Below are positions 1 to 7,965 of a stretch of 64,000 nucleotides of DNA, in pieces; position 1 is the first letter of the stretch, and each line of letters begins with the position of its first letter. The DNA is from Microbacterium sediminis (lineage in GTDB: Bacteria > Actinomycetota > Actinomycetes > Actinomycetales > Microbacteriaceae), in contig NZ_CP038256.1 in NCBI RefSeq assembly GCF_004564075.1, positions 2,356,001-2,420,000 on the forward strand, given 5' to 3'. The notes beneath the pieces are model-generated. The model made no database searches, was not told where the DNA came from, and saw only the letters and a list, made by a program, of their open reading frames with translations. A program made the translations under genes and the position numbers.

Positions 1-742
1 CGCGCTCGGTGGTGCCCTGCGGGCTCGTCACGCGGCGGCGGAGCTCAGCGGGCTCCTCGCCCTCGGCGTCGAGCAGCGCCGTCGCGCCGGCGAACGTGCC
101 GCGGGCCAGCAGCAGGGCCTCGTCGTCGCCGAAGCCCTGGTGGCGGGCGGCCTCGGCCAGCTTCTCGATGAGCAGGAACACGTACGCCGGCCCGGATCCG
201 GAGATCGTCGAGATCGCGTCGATGCCGTCGTCGCCGCGCACCTCGAGCACCTCGCCGACGGTCTCGAACAGGCGCCGGACGATCGCGAGATCCTCCGGGG
301 TGGCGTGCGTGCCGGCGGCGATGCCGGTGACGCCCTTGCCGACGGTCGACGGGGTGTTCGGCATGGCCCGCACGACGGCCGCCCCCGGGAGCCCGGCCTC
401 GTAGGTGGCCAGCGGCACCCCCGCCGCCAGGGTCACGACGATCGCGTCGTCGCGCACGTGCGGGGCGATGTCGTGGAGCAGCTCCGGCATGCGCTGCGGC
501 TTGACGCCCAGCACCACCACGCGCGAGGCGGCGATGGCCTCGGCGTTGCCCTCGGGCCGCTCCTCGAGCGCGATGCTCTCCACGCCGTCGATCCCCGCGA
601 GGGTCGCGGCGCGGGCGGCCGTCCGGTTGGTCACCCGGATGGGGCCGTCCACGGGCACGCCGCTCGCCGCGAGGCCGCGCACGATCGCGCCTCCCATCGA
701 TCCGGCACCGATGAACGCGATCGCAGGAAGGGTGTCGCTCAT
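1..742 (-). CDS. proC: Pyrroline-5-carboxylate reductase, C-terminus cut by the window edge
   Basis: ProC reduces 1-pyrroline-5-carboxylate to proline with NAD(P)H, the last step of proline synthesis, in the cytoplasm. The reading frame starts at the ATG at 742 and stays open to base 1, so about 247 residues are visible and the C-terminus is missing. The N-terminus has the dinucleotide-binding fold with the motif FIGAGSMGGAI. The family signature around AMPNTP and the SGSGPAYVF stretch that begins the helical dimerisation domain are both present. It is the last visible gene of the minus-strand block, 58 bases after the DUF4190-like gene, so it may be co-transcribed. Confidence 0.95.
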   Translation of the reverse strand, partial: MSDTLPAIAFIGAGSMGGAIVRGLAASGVPVDGPIRVTNRTAARAATLAGIDGVESIALEERPEGNAEAIAASRVVVLGVKPQRMPELLHDIAPHVRDDAIVVTLAAGVPLATYEAGLPGAAVVRAMPNTPSTVGKGVTGIAAGTHATPEDLAIVRRLFETVGEVLEVRGDDGIDAISTISGSGPAYVFLLIEKLAEAARHQGFGDDEALLLARGTFAGATALLDAEGEEPAELRRRVTSPQGTTER

Positions 743-800
743 GACCCCATCGTAGGTCGTCGGCCCCGGCGGCCGAAGGGCATCGCCGGGCCGGATCGGA

Positions 801-1217
801 TCAGCCGGCGGAGACGGCGTTCAGCTGCGTGATGATCCAGCCCACCCAGAACGACGCGCACGCCGCCCCGGCGATCCCCAGGCCCAGGCCCCACCACGCC
901 GGCTCGCGCTGCTCCCACGTGCGGCGAAGGGCGATGATGGCGAGCACGGAGCCCAGGATCGACACCGGCATGGCCAAGGGCATCAGCCACGACAGCGTCA
1001 GGCCGAACACCGACGCGGTCAGCGAGGCCGCGGCCAGCGGGCGGCCGCGGCGACGGGCCGGGGGCGGGGCCGCGGCGGATTCGCGCGCGGGCAGCGGCGG
1101 CGGCGCGTCGTGGACGAGGTTCTCGATGAGCTCCACCGCGTCCGTCGCCACGCGTTCGTACGCCCGGCGGCGGGTCTGCACCGCGGGGTCGTCGGCGTCG
1201 CGGACGGCGTCGCTCAC
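801..1217 (-). CDS. Small membrane protein, DUF4190-like
   Basis: This 138-residue protein of unknown function has a charged N-terminal half of about 65 residues, including a run rich in Pro, Ala and Arg. Two hydrophobic segments follow, separated by a short Arg/Glu/Trp loop with the motif ALRRTWEQ. That layout resembles the DUF4190 family of actinobacterial membrane proteins. I chose the GTG at 1217 because it overlaps the tsaD stop as GTGA, a 4-base coupling used repeatedly in this window. A longer upstream reading is only the shadow of tsaD. The cytoplasmic N-terminus and membrane location are predictions. Confidence 0.75.
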   Translation of the reverse strand: MSDAVRDADDPAVQTRRRAYERVATDAVELIENLVHDAPPPLPARESAAAPPPARRRGRPLAAASLTASVFGLTLSWLMPLAMPVSILGSVLAIIALRRTWEQREPAWWGLGLGIAGAACASFWVGWIITQLNAVSAG

Positions 1218-2326
1218 GACGAGCCGCTCCCGGCGAGGTGCGGCTGCGCCACGGCGGTCGGGCCGGACTCCGCCACCTGGATCTCGGTCACGGGCAGCGT
1301 CGAGTCGGCACCGAAAGCCAGCGTGGAGGCCGGGCGGCCCGAGGCGATGAGCTCGGCGGCGAGGCCGGCGATCATCGCGCCGTTGTCGGTGCACAGGCTC
1401 AGCGGCGGGATGCGCACGGTCACGCCCTGCGCGGCCGCGCGCTCGAGCGCCACCTCGCGCAGGCGGCGGTTGGCGATCACGCCGCCGCCGAGCAGCAGGC
1501 GCGGAACGCCGTGCGCCGCGCACGCGTCGAGCGCCTTGCTCACGAGCACGTCGACCACGGCCTCGCGGAAGCTCACCGCGACGTCGGCGAGCGGGATCTC
1601 CTCGCCGGCCGCCTCGCGCTGCTCGATCCAGCGCGCCACGGCGGTCTTCAGGCCCGAGAACGAGAAGTCCCAGCGGTGCTTCTCGCGATCGCTCGCCCGC
1701 GACAGCCCGCGCGGGAAGCGGATCGCGGTGGGATCGCCGCCCTGCGCGGCCCGGTCGATCTGCGGACCGCCCGGGTAGGGCAGGCCGAGGATCCGGGCGA
1801 CCTTGTCGAAGGCCTCCCCCGCCGCGTCGTCGACGGTCTCGCCCAGCAGCTCGACGTCGGTGGTGAGATCGCGCACGAGCAGCAGCGACGTGTGTCCGCC
1901 GCTGACGAGCAGCGCGACGGTCGGGTACTCGAGCGGTTCGGAGTCGGCGGTGAGGATGTCGGCGGCGATGTGCCCGACGAGGTGGTTGACCGCGTAGAGC
2001 GGCTTGCCGAGCGAGACGGCGAGCGCTTTGGCGGCCCCGACGCCCACCATGAGCGCGCCGGCGAGGCCGGGGCCGCTCGTGACGGCGACGGCGTCGAGAT
2101 CGGCCAGGCGGATGCCGGCCTCGGCCACGGCGCGCTCGATGGCCGGCTGCAGCGCCTCGAGGTGCGCGCGGGCGGCGACCTCGGGCACGACACCGCCGTA
2201 GCGGGCGTGCTCGTCCATGCTGCTGGCGATCGTGTTGCTCAGCAGCGTGCGACCCCGCACGATCCCGATGCCGGTCTCGTCGCAGCTGGTCTCGATGCCG
2301 AGCACGAGGGGTTCGACGCGGTTCAT
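1214..2326 (-). CDS. tsaD: tRNA N6-threonylcarbamoyladenosine transferase TsaD
   Basis: TsaD transfers the threonylcarbamoyl group from threonylcarbamoyl-AMP to A37 of tRNAs that read ANN codons, working with TsaB and TsaE. The 370-residue product is of normal to slightly long length. It opens with [10 protein letters not shown], has the metal-binding pair in NHLVGH (H-x3-H), the LVSGGHTSL stretch and the later metal ligand in CTDNGA, the expected Kae1/Qri7 ATPase-fold motifs. Its ATG at 2326 overlaps the rimI stop as ATGA. tsaB and rimI lie directly upstream and the DUF4190-like gene overlaps its end. Confidence 0.98.
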   Translation of the reverse strand: MNRVEPLVLGIETSCDETGIGIVRGRTLLSNTIASSMDEHARYGGVVPEVAARAHLEALQPAIERAVAEAGIRLADLDAVAVTSGPGLAGALMVGVGAAKALAVSLGKPLYAVNHLVGHIAADILTADSEPLEYPTVALLVSGGHTSLLLVRDLTTDVELLGETVDDAAGEAFDKVARILGLPYPGGPQIDRAAQGGDPTAIRFPRGLSRASDREKHRWDFSFSGLKTAVARWIEQREAAGEEIPLADVAVSFREAVVDVLVSKALDACAAHGVPRLLLGGGVIANRRLREVALERAAAQGVTVRIPPLSLCTDNGAMIAGLAAELIASGRPASTLAFGADSTLPVTEIQVAESGPTAVAQPHLAGSGSS

Positions 2327-2829
2327 GTGCAGGCTCCCGCCTCGGCCGGGATGGCGGCGCGGGCCGCGTCCCAGGCGCGCACGTCGAGCTTCATGATGAT
2401 CGCGTCCACGCCGTCGGGCTGGTAGTAGTTCGGGCGCACGCCGATCTCGGCGAACCCCTCGGAGGCGTACAGGCGCTGCGCCACGGGGTTGTCCGCCCGC
2501 ACCTCGAGGAACAGCTCCCGCACGCGGCGCCGGGCGGCCTCGTCGATCACGTGCCGCAGCAGGGTGCGGCCCTGGCCGCGGCCGCGCGCCTCGGCGCTCA
2601 GCGCGATCGTCTGGATGTCGCCGTCGCTCGCGCCCGGGAGCGCGCGCAGGCCCGCGTAGCCGACGATGCGGCCGGCCTGCTCCACGACGACGTAGGCGCC
2701 GTAGGGGCTGCGCAGCTCCTCGGCCATCATCGCCTCGCTCCAGGCGTCGGTGGGAAACGACGCCCGCTCGATCGCCATGATCGCGGCGAGGTCGTCGATC
2801 GTGGCGGGCCGGATCGCGGCGGCGCTCAT
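2323..2829 (-). CDS. rimI: Ribosomal-protein-alanine N-acetyltransferase RimI (GNAT)
   Basis: This 168-residue GNAT enzyme probably N-acetylates ribosomal protein S18 or similar N-termini. In actinobacteria rimI is commonly embedded between tsaB and tsaD, as here. The acetyl-CoA loop appears as ARGRGQG near residues 88-94, preceded by the IQTIAL beta strand. The [13 protein letters not shown] stretch is the usual GNAT C-terminal motif. The ATG at 2829 overlaps the tsaB stop as ATGA; the frame extends further upstream, but that part overlaps tsaB and is not real. Substrate assignment rests on family and context. Confidence 0.93.
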   Translation of the reverse strand: MSAAAIRPATIDDLAAIMAIERASFPTDAWSEAMMAEELRSPYGAYVVVEQAGRIVGYAGLRALPGASDGDIQTIALSAEARGRGQGRTLLRHVIDEAARRRVRELFLEVRADNPVAQRLYASEGFAEIGVRPNYYQPDGVDAIIMKLDVRAWDAARAAIPAEAGACT

Positions 2830-3482
2830 GCGCTCACCCGCTTGGGCGTGTGGCCCTCGACCACGTCGGGCGAGCGCAGGTACAGCGGCTCGGCCATCGG
2901 CTCGACGCGACCCGCCGCGATCATGCGCGCGGCGAGGGCGCCGAGCGCCCCGGCGGAGACGGCGGTGGTGAGCACGGGGACGTAGCCCTCGGTCCGGGCC
3001 GGCTCGAGCTCCGGTCCGCGCGTGCGAAGCGGGATGCCGTCGTCGTCGAGGGTGGTGTACGACGACACGGCCCATTCGCGGCGGCGCGCGTCGGTGACGA
3101 TCGAGAACGTGGGGTCGGCGTCGGCGGGCACCATCGCGTGGCCCGCGGCCGCCTCGTCGTCGGCCCGGCGCAGCAGGTGGGCGAACGCGATCGCGTCGTG
3201 GCTGACGACGGGGATCACCGGCAGGCCCCGGCCCTGCGCGAAGGCGCGGGCGGCGGCGATGCCGATGCGCAGGCCGGTGAACGGGCCCGGCCCCATGCCG
3301 GCAGCGACGTGCGTGATGTCGCCGGGGGTCGCGCCCGCCTCGGCGAGCGCGCGCACGAGCAGATCGCCGATCACCTCGGCATGCCCGCGGGGGCTCTCGC
3401 TCGCGGCCGAACCGCGCACGGAGCCGTCGAGCCCGACCACCGCGACGGCCGAGCCCAGCGACGTATCGACGGCCAGGATCAC
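2826..3482 (-). CDS. tsaB: t6A biosynthesis protein TsaB
   Basis: TsaB is the inactive TsaD paralogue that scaffolds the TsaD-TsaB-TsaE complex. The 218-residue product begins ILAVDTSLG and carries the family motif [12 protein letters not shown] near residues 62-73; it lacks the His pair of TsaD. I placed the start at the GTG at 3482. A GGAGG lies very close upstream, closer than usual, so the start is slightly uncertain. In most relatives tsaE lies immediately upstream. Here tsaE is about 4 kb away, separated by the radical SAM/Lgt-like cassette. Confidence 0.95.
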   Translation of the reverse strand: MILAVDTSLGSAVAVVGLDGSVRGSAASESPRGHAEVIGDLLVRALAEAGATPGDITHVAAGMGPGPFTGLRIGIAAARAFAQGRGLPVIPVVSHDAIAFAHLLRRADDEAAAGHAMVPADADPTFSIVTDARRREWAVSSYTTLDDDGIPLRTRGPELEPARTEGYVPVLTTAVSAGALGALAARMIAAGRVEPMAEPLYLRSPDVVEGHTPKRVSA

Positions 3483-3523
3483 CCCTCCAGGGTATCCGCG
3501 CGCGATCCGGGGATCGCTGAGGG

Positions 3524-4048
3524 TCAGCCCAGCAGCAGCAGCAGCGGCGAGATCAGGTCGACGAGACGGCTGAACACCAGCAGGGGCGCGAAGGGCAGGC
3601 TCACGAGGGCGCCGATCCCGAAGCTGCAGGTGCGGCGGATGCACGTCAGCACGAGACCGGCGGCGAGCAGGACGAGGAGCGTGTGCTCGGAGGAGAGGGG
3701 AAACCCCTCCTCGGTCCACAGCGACGCGTACTGGAACACGATCCCGCCCAGCCAGCCGATCGCCACCCCGACCCCGAACCAGATGCCGCCGATCTGCCGG
3801 GGCATCCACCCGCGGGGGACGACCTCGGCGGGAGGGAGCCCCGGCAGCAGGGCGGGCTCCGGCTCTGGCTCGGCTTCGGGCTCAGGCTCGGGCTCGGGCT
3901 CGGGCTCCGGCTCGGGCTCGGGCTCCGGTGGCGCGGGCAGCGGCGGCTCGGGCGGCACGATCAGCTCGTCCGCGTCGGCGCGCGCGCCCGGACCGGCCCC
4001 GGGCGCGCCCGGATCGGGCCAGGTCCCCGAGGTCGCGCTCGCCGTCAT
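3524..4048 (-). CDS. Proline/glutamate-rich membrane protein (paralogue A)
   Basis: I do not recognise a named family for this 174-residue protein. The N-terminal half is acidic and proline-rich and contains about eleven Pro-Glu dipeptides, encoded by a hexanucleotide tandem repeat. The C-terminal half has three to four hydrophobic segments. From residue about 80 the membrane part aligns by eye with the neighbouring 4112-4660 product: IGGIWFGVGVAIGWLGG here against VGGLAFGWGVLIGLLGA there, with CIRRTCSFGIGALVS against CLRATRSLGVGVLIS. The two are therefore probably a tandem duplication. It lies 41 bases upstream of tsaB on the same strand. Function unknown. Confidence 0.75.
   Translation of the reverse strand: MTASATSGTWPDPGAPGAGPGARADADELIVPPEPPLPAPPEPEPEPEPEPEPEPEPEAEPEPEPALLPGLPPAEVVPRGWMPRQIGGIWFGVGVAIGWLGGIVFQYASLWTEEGFPLSSEHTLLVLLAAGLVLTCIRRTCSFGIGALVSLPFAPLLVFSRLVDLISPLLLLLG
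3855..3928. repeat. Hexanucleotide tandem repeat coding for Pro-Glu repeats
   Basis: About twelve imperfect copies of GGCTCG or GGCTCC stand in tandem. Read on the minus strand they encode the alternating Pro-Glu tract of the 3524-4048 protein. The 6-base unit changes length in frame, so slippage would alter the length of the spacer but not break the protein. Confidence 0.85.
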
Positions 4049-4086
4049 GCCGCCACGCTAACGACGCCCGCCCCGCCCGCGCGGGA

Positions 4087-4097
4087 CTTATCCACAG
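4087..4097 (+). other. Consensus DnaA box (copy 1)
   Basis: The sequence CTTATCCACAG contains a perfect TTATCCACA DnaA box. It lies in the 63-base gap between the two paralogous membrane-protein genes. The identical 11-mer recurs at 7440-7450. A single box does not make an origin; it could bind DnaA, be a recombination trace or be chance. Confidence 0.5.
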
Positions 4098-4111
4098 GGC
4101 CGGGCGGGCGG

Positions 4112-4660
4112 TCAGACCCCCGAGAGGACCACGACGCAGGTGCCGAAGATGACGATCGGCATCGCCGCGACGCTGATCAGCACGCCGACGCCGAGGCTCC
4201 GGGTGGCGCGGAGGCAGACGAGGACGATGCCGGCGACGAACAGCAGCGCGATGAGGAGGAGACCGAAGAAGCCCGACGGGGTCATCAGGATCGTGATCGC
4301 GGCCACCTGCACGAGCACCGCGCCGAGGAGGCCGATCAGCACACCCCACCCGAAGGCGAGACCGCCGACCTGACGCGGCGGCGCCGCCGGGGCGGGGTAG
4401 GCGTACGGGTACGGCCCGGCGTACGGCTGCCCCGGCGCCGCGCCCGGGGGCCCGTACGGTGGCATCGCCCCCTGCGGCCCCGGTTGCGCATACGGCTGCG
4501 CGTGCGTCGGCGCGGGCGGGATCGGCGGCGCCTGCGGGGCGTCGCCGCCAGGCGGGGTCCACGCCGGCGGGTCGGCGGCGGGCTCGGGCGGCACGACGCG
4601 CTCGGGCTCCGAGGGCCCCTCGCCGGGCGGCACGGCGGGCTGGTCAGGCGGGTTGCTCAT
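4112..4660 (-). CDS. Proline-rich membrane protein (paralogue B)
   Basis: This 182-residue protein has an N-terminal region of about 95 residues dominated by Pro, Ala, Gly, Gln and Tyr (PYGPPG, PYAYP), of the type seen in actinobacterial proteins with disordered cytoplasmic tails. Three or four membrane segments follow. The membrane half matches that of 3524-4048, while the tails differ (Pro/Tyr/Gly against Pro/Glu). The gene begins inside the last codons of the Lgt-like gene (17-base overlap), so the two are probably translationally coupled. Function unknown; a role with the neighbouring lipid enzymes is only an inference from position. Confidence 0.75.
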   Translation of the reverse strand: MSNPPDQPAVPPGEGPSEPERVVPPEPAADPPAWTPPGGDAPQAPPIPPAPTHAQPYAQPGPQGAMPPYGPPGAAPGQPYAGPYPYAYPAPAAPPRQVGGLAFGWGVLIGLLGAVLVQVAAITILMTPSGFFGLLLIALLFVAGIVLVCLRATRSLGVGVLISVAAMPIVIFGTCVVVLSGV

Positions 4661-5465
4661 CCGGGACGGTCCTCTCTGTCGGGGCGGCGGCCGGGGCGGC
4701 GCGGAAGCGGCCGGTGCGGATCATCCAGGCGATCCGGGCGAACAGGAGCGGCATCGTCACGAGCAGGAACAGCTGCGGCCGGGTCAGCCCGAGCCACGCG
4801 ATCTCGTTGCCGCGGACGAACTCCACGAGGAAGCGGAAGACGCCGTAGGCGGCGACGTAGAGCGTGAGGGTCTCGCCGGCGGCGATGGCGCGATGGCGCA
4901 CCCAGAACCACAGCAGCGCGAAGGCCGCGAGGTGGAAGACGATCTCGTACACGAAGCTCGGGTGCAGCGGCACGCCCGCCACGCTGCCGGTGTACGCGGC
5001 GGCGGCCTCGTCGAGCACGATGCCCCAGGGTGCGTGCGTGGGGGTGCCGGGGTTCTCGGTGAGCAGGCAGCCGAACCGGCCCACGCCCATCGCGAGCGCG
5101 ACGGCGGGCGCGAACAGGTCGCCGGAGCGATCGGGGTAGCGGACGATCCGCTTCGCGACGTGCACGCCGAGCCACGCCCCCACGAGCGCCGAGAGCATCG
5201 ACGCGTTGCCGTACGACAGCTGCTCCACGAGGCTGAGGTTCTTCGAGGGGTCCAGGTGCTGGGCCCACGTGCCCAGCCGGGCCAGGATCGAGGCGCCCAT
5301 CAGCGCACCGAGCAGGAGATACCAGACGCGGTAGTCGGTGATCCCGCGGCGCCGCTTCTCGACGACGAAGACGAGGGCGCCGAGCGTCACACCGAGGGCG
5401 ACGAACGCGGAATGGGTGTCGAGCGGCGGCAGCCAGCCGGCGAGATCCTGCAGCGTGGGGAACAC
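4644..5465 (-). CDS. Lgt-like (prolipoprotein diacylglyceryl transferase family) membrane protein, non-canonical
   Basis: The 273-residue product has about seven hydrophobic segments. It carries clear Lgt-family landmarks: VGRFGCLLTENPG where classical Lgt has GRxGNFxNxE, HPSFVYEIVFHL, and FRFLVEFVRGNE near the end. Canonical Lgt moves diacylglycerol from phosphatidylglycerol to the lipobox cysteine. Here the HGG loop (E. coli His103 region) is not seen, the equivalent stretch reading YGNASMLSALVGAWLG, and the GN of the signature is GC. It may be a divergent paralogue acting on a different acceptor. It is followed by the two paralogous membrane proteins and preceded, 4 bases away, by the small membrane protein and radical SAM gene. 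Confidence 0.8.
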   Translation of the reverse strand: MFPTLQDLAGWLPPLDTHSAFVALGVTLGALVFVVEKRRRGITDYRVWYLLLGALMGASILARLGTWAQHLDPSKNLSLVEQLSYGNASMLSALVGAWLGVHVAKRIVRYPDRSGDLFAPAVALAMGVGRFGCLLTENPGTPTHAPWGIVLDEAAAAYTGSVAGVPLHPSFVYEIVFHLAAFALLWFWVRHRAIAAGETLTLYVAAYGVFRFLVEFVRGNEIAWLGLTRPQLFLLVTMPLLFARIAWMIRTGRFRAAPAAAPTERTVPDEQPA

Positions 5466-5469
5466 GGCC

Positions 5470-5781
5470 TCACCCGACCAGCCGGATCCAGAGCATCACC
5501 CACAGCGGGATCGCCGCCGCGGCGAGCGCCGCGATGACCGCGAGGTAGAGCAGCACGAGGCGAGTGTCGCCCAGCTTGCACCGCGAGCGGAGCAGTCCGG
5601 CGCGGCGCGCGCGGGCGTACCCGGCGATCGCGACGAGGGCGAACGCGAGCACCGCCACCGGTCCGAGCAGGCAGGCGAGCACCGCGACGGTCGTGTAGAC
5701 GCAGAGCCGAAGCGGATCGAAGGCCGGCTTGGGGTCGCCGACCGTGGCGTCGTACTGGTTCAGGCCGTCGTAGGCGCTCAT
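5470..5781 (-). CDS. Small membrane protein of unknown function
   Basis: This 103-residue protein has a short polar N-terminus (MSAYDGLNQYDATVGD), a long hydrophobic stretch at about residues 30-55, an Arg-rich loop with one Cys, and a second hydrophobic stretch at about 75-102. Its ATG at 5781 overlaps the radical SAM stop as ATGA, which ties its translation to that enzyme, and the Lgt-like gene starts 4 bases after its stop. I do not recognise a family. A membrane partner of the radical SAM enzyme is a reasonable but untested guess. Confidence 0.75.
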   Translation of the reverse strand: MSAYDGLNQYDATVGDPKPAFDPLRLCVYTTVAVLACLLGPVAVLAFALVAIAGYARARRAGLLRSRCKLGDTRLVLLYLAVIAALAAAAIPLWVMLWIRLVG

Positions 5782-7403
5782 GTCGCCACCAGCGGCAGGG
5801 TCTTGCGCACCGGGCCGAGGCTCGGCTCGAGCCGCCGCGATCCCGTGGCCGTGGACAGGCGCGTGCGCGAGAGCGGCGCCCACGCCTGCACGGCGCAGAA
5901 CGGGGCGCACTGGTGGGCGTCGGTGGTCTCGTTCACCGTCGCCACGTGCACGCAGCACTGCGTGAGGCGCTCCTCGATCATCGTGTTGATGTCCATGAAG
6001 GGCTTGATCGTGATGCGCTTGACGCGCGCGCCGAGCAGCTTGCGCAGCCGGCCGTGCTGGCCGGGCAGCTTCGAGGCGGCGAGGGTGGCGAGGGTGCCGA
6101 TGCCCAGGTCGCAGGCCTGGCAGATGTCGCGCCAGATGTCGATCATCGACGGGTGCGACAGCGAGGACTGCTCGCTGAGCAGATCGAGCAGGGAGGCCTT
6201 GACGACCTCGCGGATCTTCTTGTTGACGTTCGAGTCGGCGATCCGGTTGGCGATGAGGTCGGGCTCGAGCTCGAGGAACTCCTTGAGCCGGTCGTGCCCG
6301 ATGAGGCCCACGAGCGACTTCCACTCCCCCGCGTCGTCCTGCAGCAGGTAGCCCACCGAGCAGCAGTGCGGGTGGCTGCACGGCAGGGCCGTGAGATCGC
6401 GCCACGTCACGAGGTCGTCGGTCTGCGGGCCCAGGCGCGCCAGCACGCCGCCGTGGGTGAGCCGGTCGTCGGGGTCGATGCCGGCCGAGCGACCGGAGCC
6501 GAACACGGGCTGGATCGTGACGCCGCCGACGAACGGCGTCTCGAGCGCGCGCCGGATGACCGCGCCGATCTCGCCGTCGTTGACGCCGAGGGCCGCCGTC
6601 ATCGTGAGGGTTGTGAACACCCCGGCGGCCGAGAGCCGCTCGAGCGCGCGCTCCTTGAACCGGCGGATGTCGGCGCCGCGGTGATAGGCCGACGCCTCCT
6701 TCGACTCGCCGTCGTACTGGAGGTAGATCTCCACGCGCTCGCGGTGGCGCTTGAGCACCTCGACGAACGCGTCGTCGTTGGCGATCCGCAGCCCGTTCGA
6801 GTTGATCAGGATGCGCACGATCGGGCGGGTCACGAGGTGCTCGAGCAGCTGCTCGAGCCACGGGTACAGCGTCGGCTCGCCGCCCGAGAGCATGAGCACG
6901 TCGATCCGGCCGTTCTCGCGTGCGAGCCGGGCATCGACCGAGGCGAGCACCTCGGCCAGCGGCGCGACGGCCGCCTGGGCCGGGCTGGACTCGGCGAAGC
7001 AGGTGGGGCAGCGCAGGTTGCAGTGATCGGTGATGTCCTCGAGCAGGATGCACGTGTGCTGCGTCTGCATCTGCGGCAGCCCATCCTCGTACGCCGACGG
7101 CACCGGTTTGAAGTTGCCGATCATGTCGGGCTCGTGCACCTTCGTCGGCGCCGTCCACTGCTCGAGGTACGTCAGGATCTCGGCCGACTCGTCGTACAGG
7201 GTGCGGATGAGGCCGTGATCGGGGCAGCCGCGCTCGAGCCAGATCCGCCCGTCGCGGTTGGCGAGCCAGCCCGACAGCCGCCGCACCTCGGCGAGCGGCC
7301 GATCGGGGTCCTCCTCGTGGCAGCGGGGACAGAACGCGTTGACGTAGCGATGGATGCGGTAGTCCCGCAGCGGCATTCCCGGTCCTGCCTGGCTCCCCGT
7401 CAT
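5778..7403 (-). CDS. Multi-cluster radical SAM protein, COG1964 / Tes (MJ0619)-like
   Basis: The 541-residue protein has a radical SAM core with CNLRCPTC at residues 128-135 and GGEPT near 174. It also has an N-terminal rubredoxin-like site (CPRC at 25-28 plus CPDHG at 60-64) and further cysteine groups: PCSHPHCC (342-348), CQAC (428-431), QCC (482-484) and CAPFC (499-503). This layout matches COG1964, which includes archaeal tetraether lipid synthase Tes and the pterin-annotated MJ0619; Tes joins lipid tails and uses several Fe-S clusters plus a mononuclear iron. It starts at the ATG at 7403 and leads the cassette inserted between tsaE and tsaB. Acting on membrane lipid, alongside the Lgt-like gene, is an inference. 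Confidence 0.85.
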   Translation of the reverse strand: MTGSQAGPGMPLRDYRIHRYVNAFCPRCHEEDPDRPLAEVRRLSGWLANRDGRIWLERGCPDHGLIRTLYDESAEILTYLEQWTAPTKVHEPDMIGNFKPVPSAYEDGLPQMQTQHTCILLEDITDHCNLRCPTCFAESSPAQAAVAPLAEVLASVDARLARENGRIDVLMLSGGEPTLYPWLEQLLEHLVTRPIVRILINSNGLRIANDDAFVEVLKRHRERVEIYLQYDGESKEASAYHRGADIRRFKERALERLSAAGVFTTLTMTAALGVNDGEIGAVIRRALETPFVGGVTIQPVFGSGRSAGIDPDDRLTHGGVLARLGPQTDDLVTWRDLTALPCSHPHCCSVGYLLQDDAGEWKSLVGLIGHDRLKEFLELEPDLIANRIADSNVNKKIREVVKASLLDLLSEQSSLSHPSMIDIWRDICQACDLGIGTLATLAASKLPGQHGRLRKLLGARVKRITIKPFMDINTMIEERLTQCCVHVATVNETTDAHQCAPFCAVQAWAPLSRTRLSTATGSRRLEPSLGPVRKTLPLVAT

Positions 7404-7439
7404 GCGGTCAGGCTATCGGCACGCGCCCCGCGCACCGCG

Positions 7440-7450
7440 CTTATCCACAG
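7440..7450 (+). other. Consensus DnaA box (copy 2)
   Basis: CTTATCCACAG, identical to 4087-4097, lies in the 48-base gap between the tsaE stop and the radical SAM start, at the upstream border of the inserted cassette. It could also lie in the promoter region of the radical SAM gene. Function uncertain. Confidence 0.5.
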
Positions 7451-7451
7451 A

Positions 7452-7955
7452 TCAGGGCATGCGGGTGATCGTGACCACGCGGGGCGCGTCGGCGTCGAGC
7501 TCCTCGGCCGACCGCGTGACGTCGCAGCCGTCCATGCCGCGGCCGCCGACGGGGCGCTCGATCTCGATGTCCCACCACGTCTCGCGCAGGCCCTCGACCT
7601 TGCCGCGGCCCCACTCCATCACCACGACGGAGGCGTCGGCGTCGATGTCGAGGTCGTCGAGCTCCATCGCATCTCCCACGCGGTACGCGTCGGCGTGCAC
7701 GAGCGGCGCGCCGCCGACGAGCGACGGGTGGGTGCGGGCGATGACGAACGTCGGGCTCTGGATCGGCCCGCGCACGCCCAGCCCGGCCGCGATCCCGCGC
7801 GTGAGGGTCGTCTTGCCGGCGCCGAGCGGGCCGGTGAGCACGAGGAGGTCGCCGGCGACGAGGCCGCGCCCGATCCGCTCGCCCAGCGCCTCCATGTCGG
7901 CGGCCGAGGCGATGTCGTGCCGCCCCAGCAGCTCATCGGGGATCATCTGTCCCAC
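7452..7955 (-). CDS. tsaE: tRNA t6A biosynthesis ATPase TsaE
   Basis: TsaE is the P-loop ATPase that drives turnover of the TsaD-TsaB complex. The 167-residue product has a Walker A motif GPLGAGKTT at about 42-50, followed by IQSPTFVI and the later MEWGR motif, all typical of the family. I kept the start at 7955; the next Met (MIPDELL) is an alternative only three codons later. alr lies upstream beyond a GC-rich repeat. The usual partner tsaB is displaced about 4 kb downstream. Confidence 0.96.
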   Translation of the reverse strand: MGQMIPDELLGRHDIASAADMEALGERIGRGLVAGDLLVLTGPLGAGKTTLTRGIAAGLGVRGPIQSPTFVIARTHPSLVGGAPLVHADAYRVGDAMELDDLDIDADASVVVMEWGRGKVEGLRETWWDIEIERPVGGRGMDGCDVTRSAEELDADAPRVVTITRMP

Positions 7956-7965
7956 CTCCGACGGA

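Noticed and set aside
3855..3928. Phase-variation repeat
   Set aside because: The unit is six bases, so slippage keeps the frame; on/off switching by frameshift is not possible.
4087..7450. Replication origin
   Set aside because: Only two DnaA boxes 3.3 kb apart, no AT-rich unwinding region, and no dnaA, dnaN or parAB nearby.
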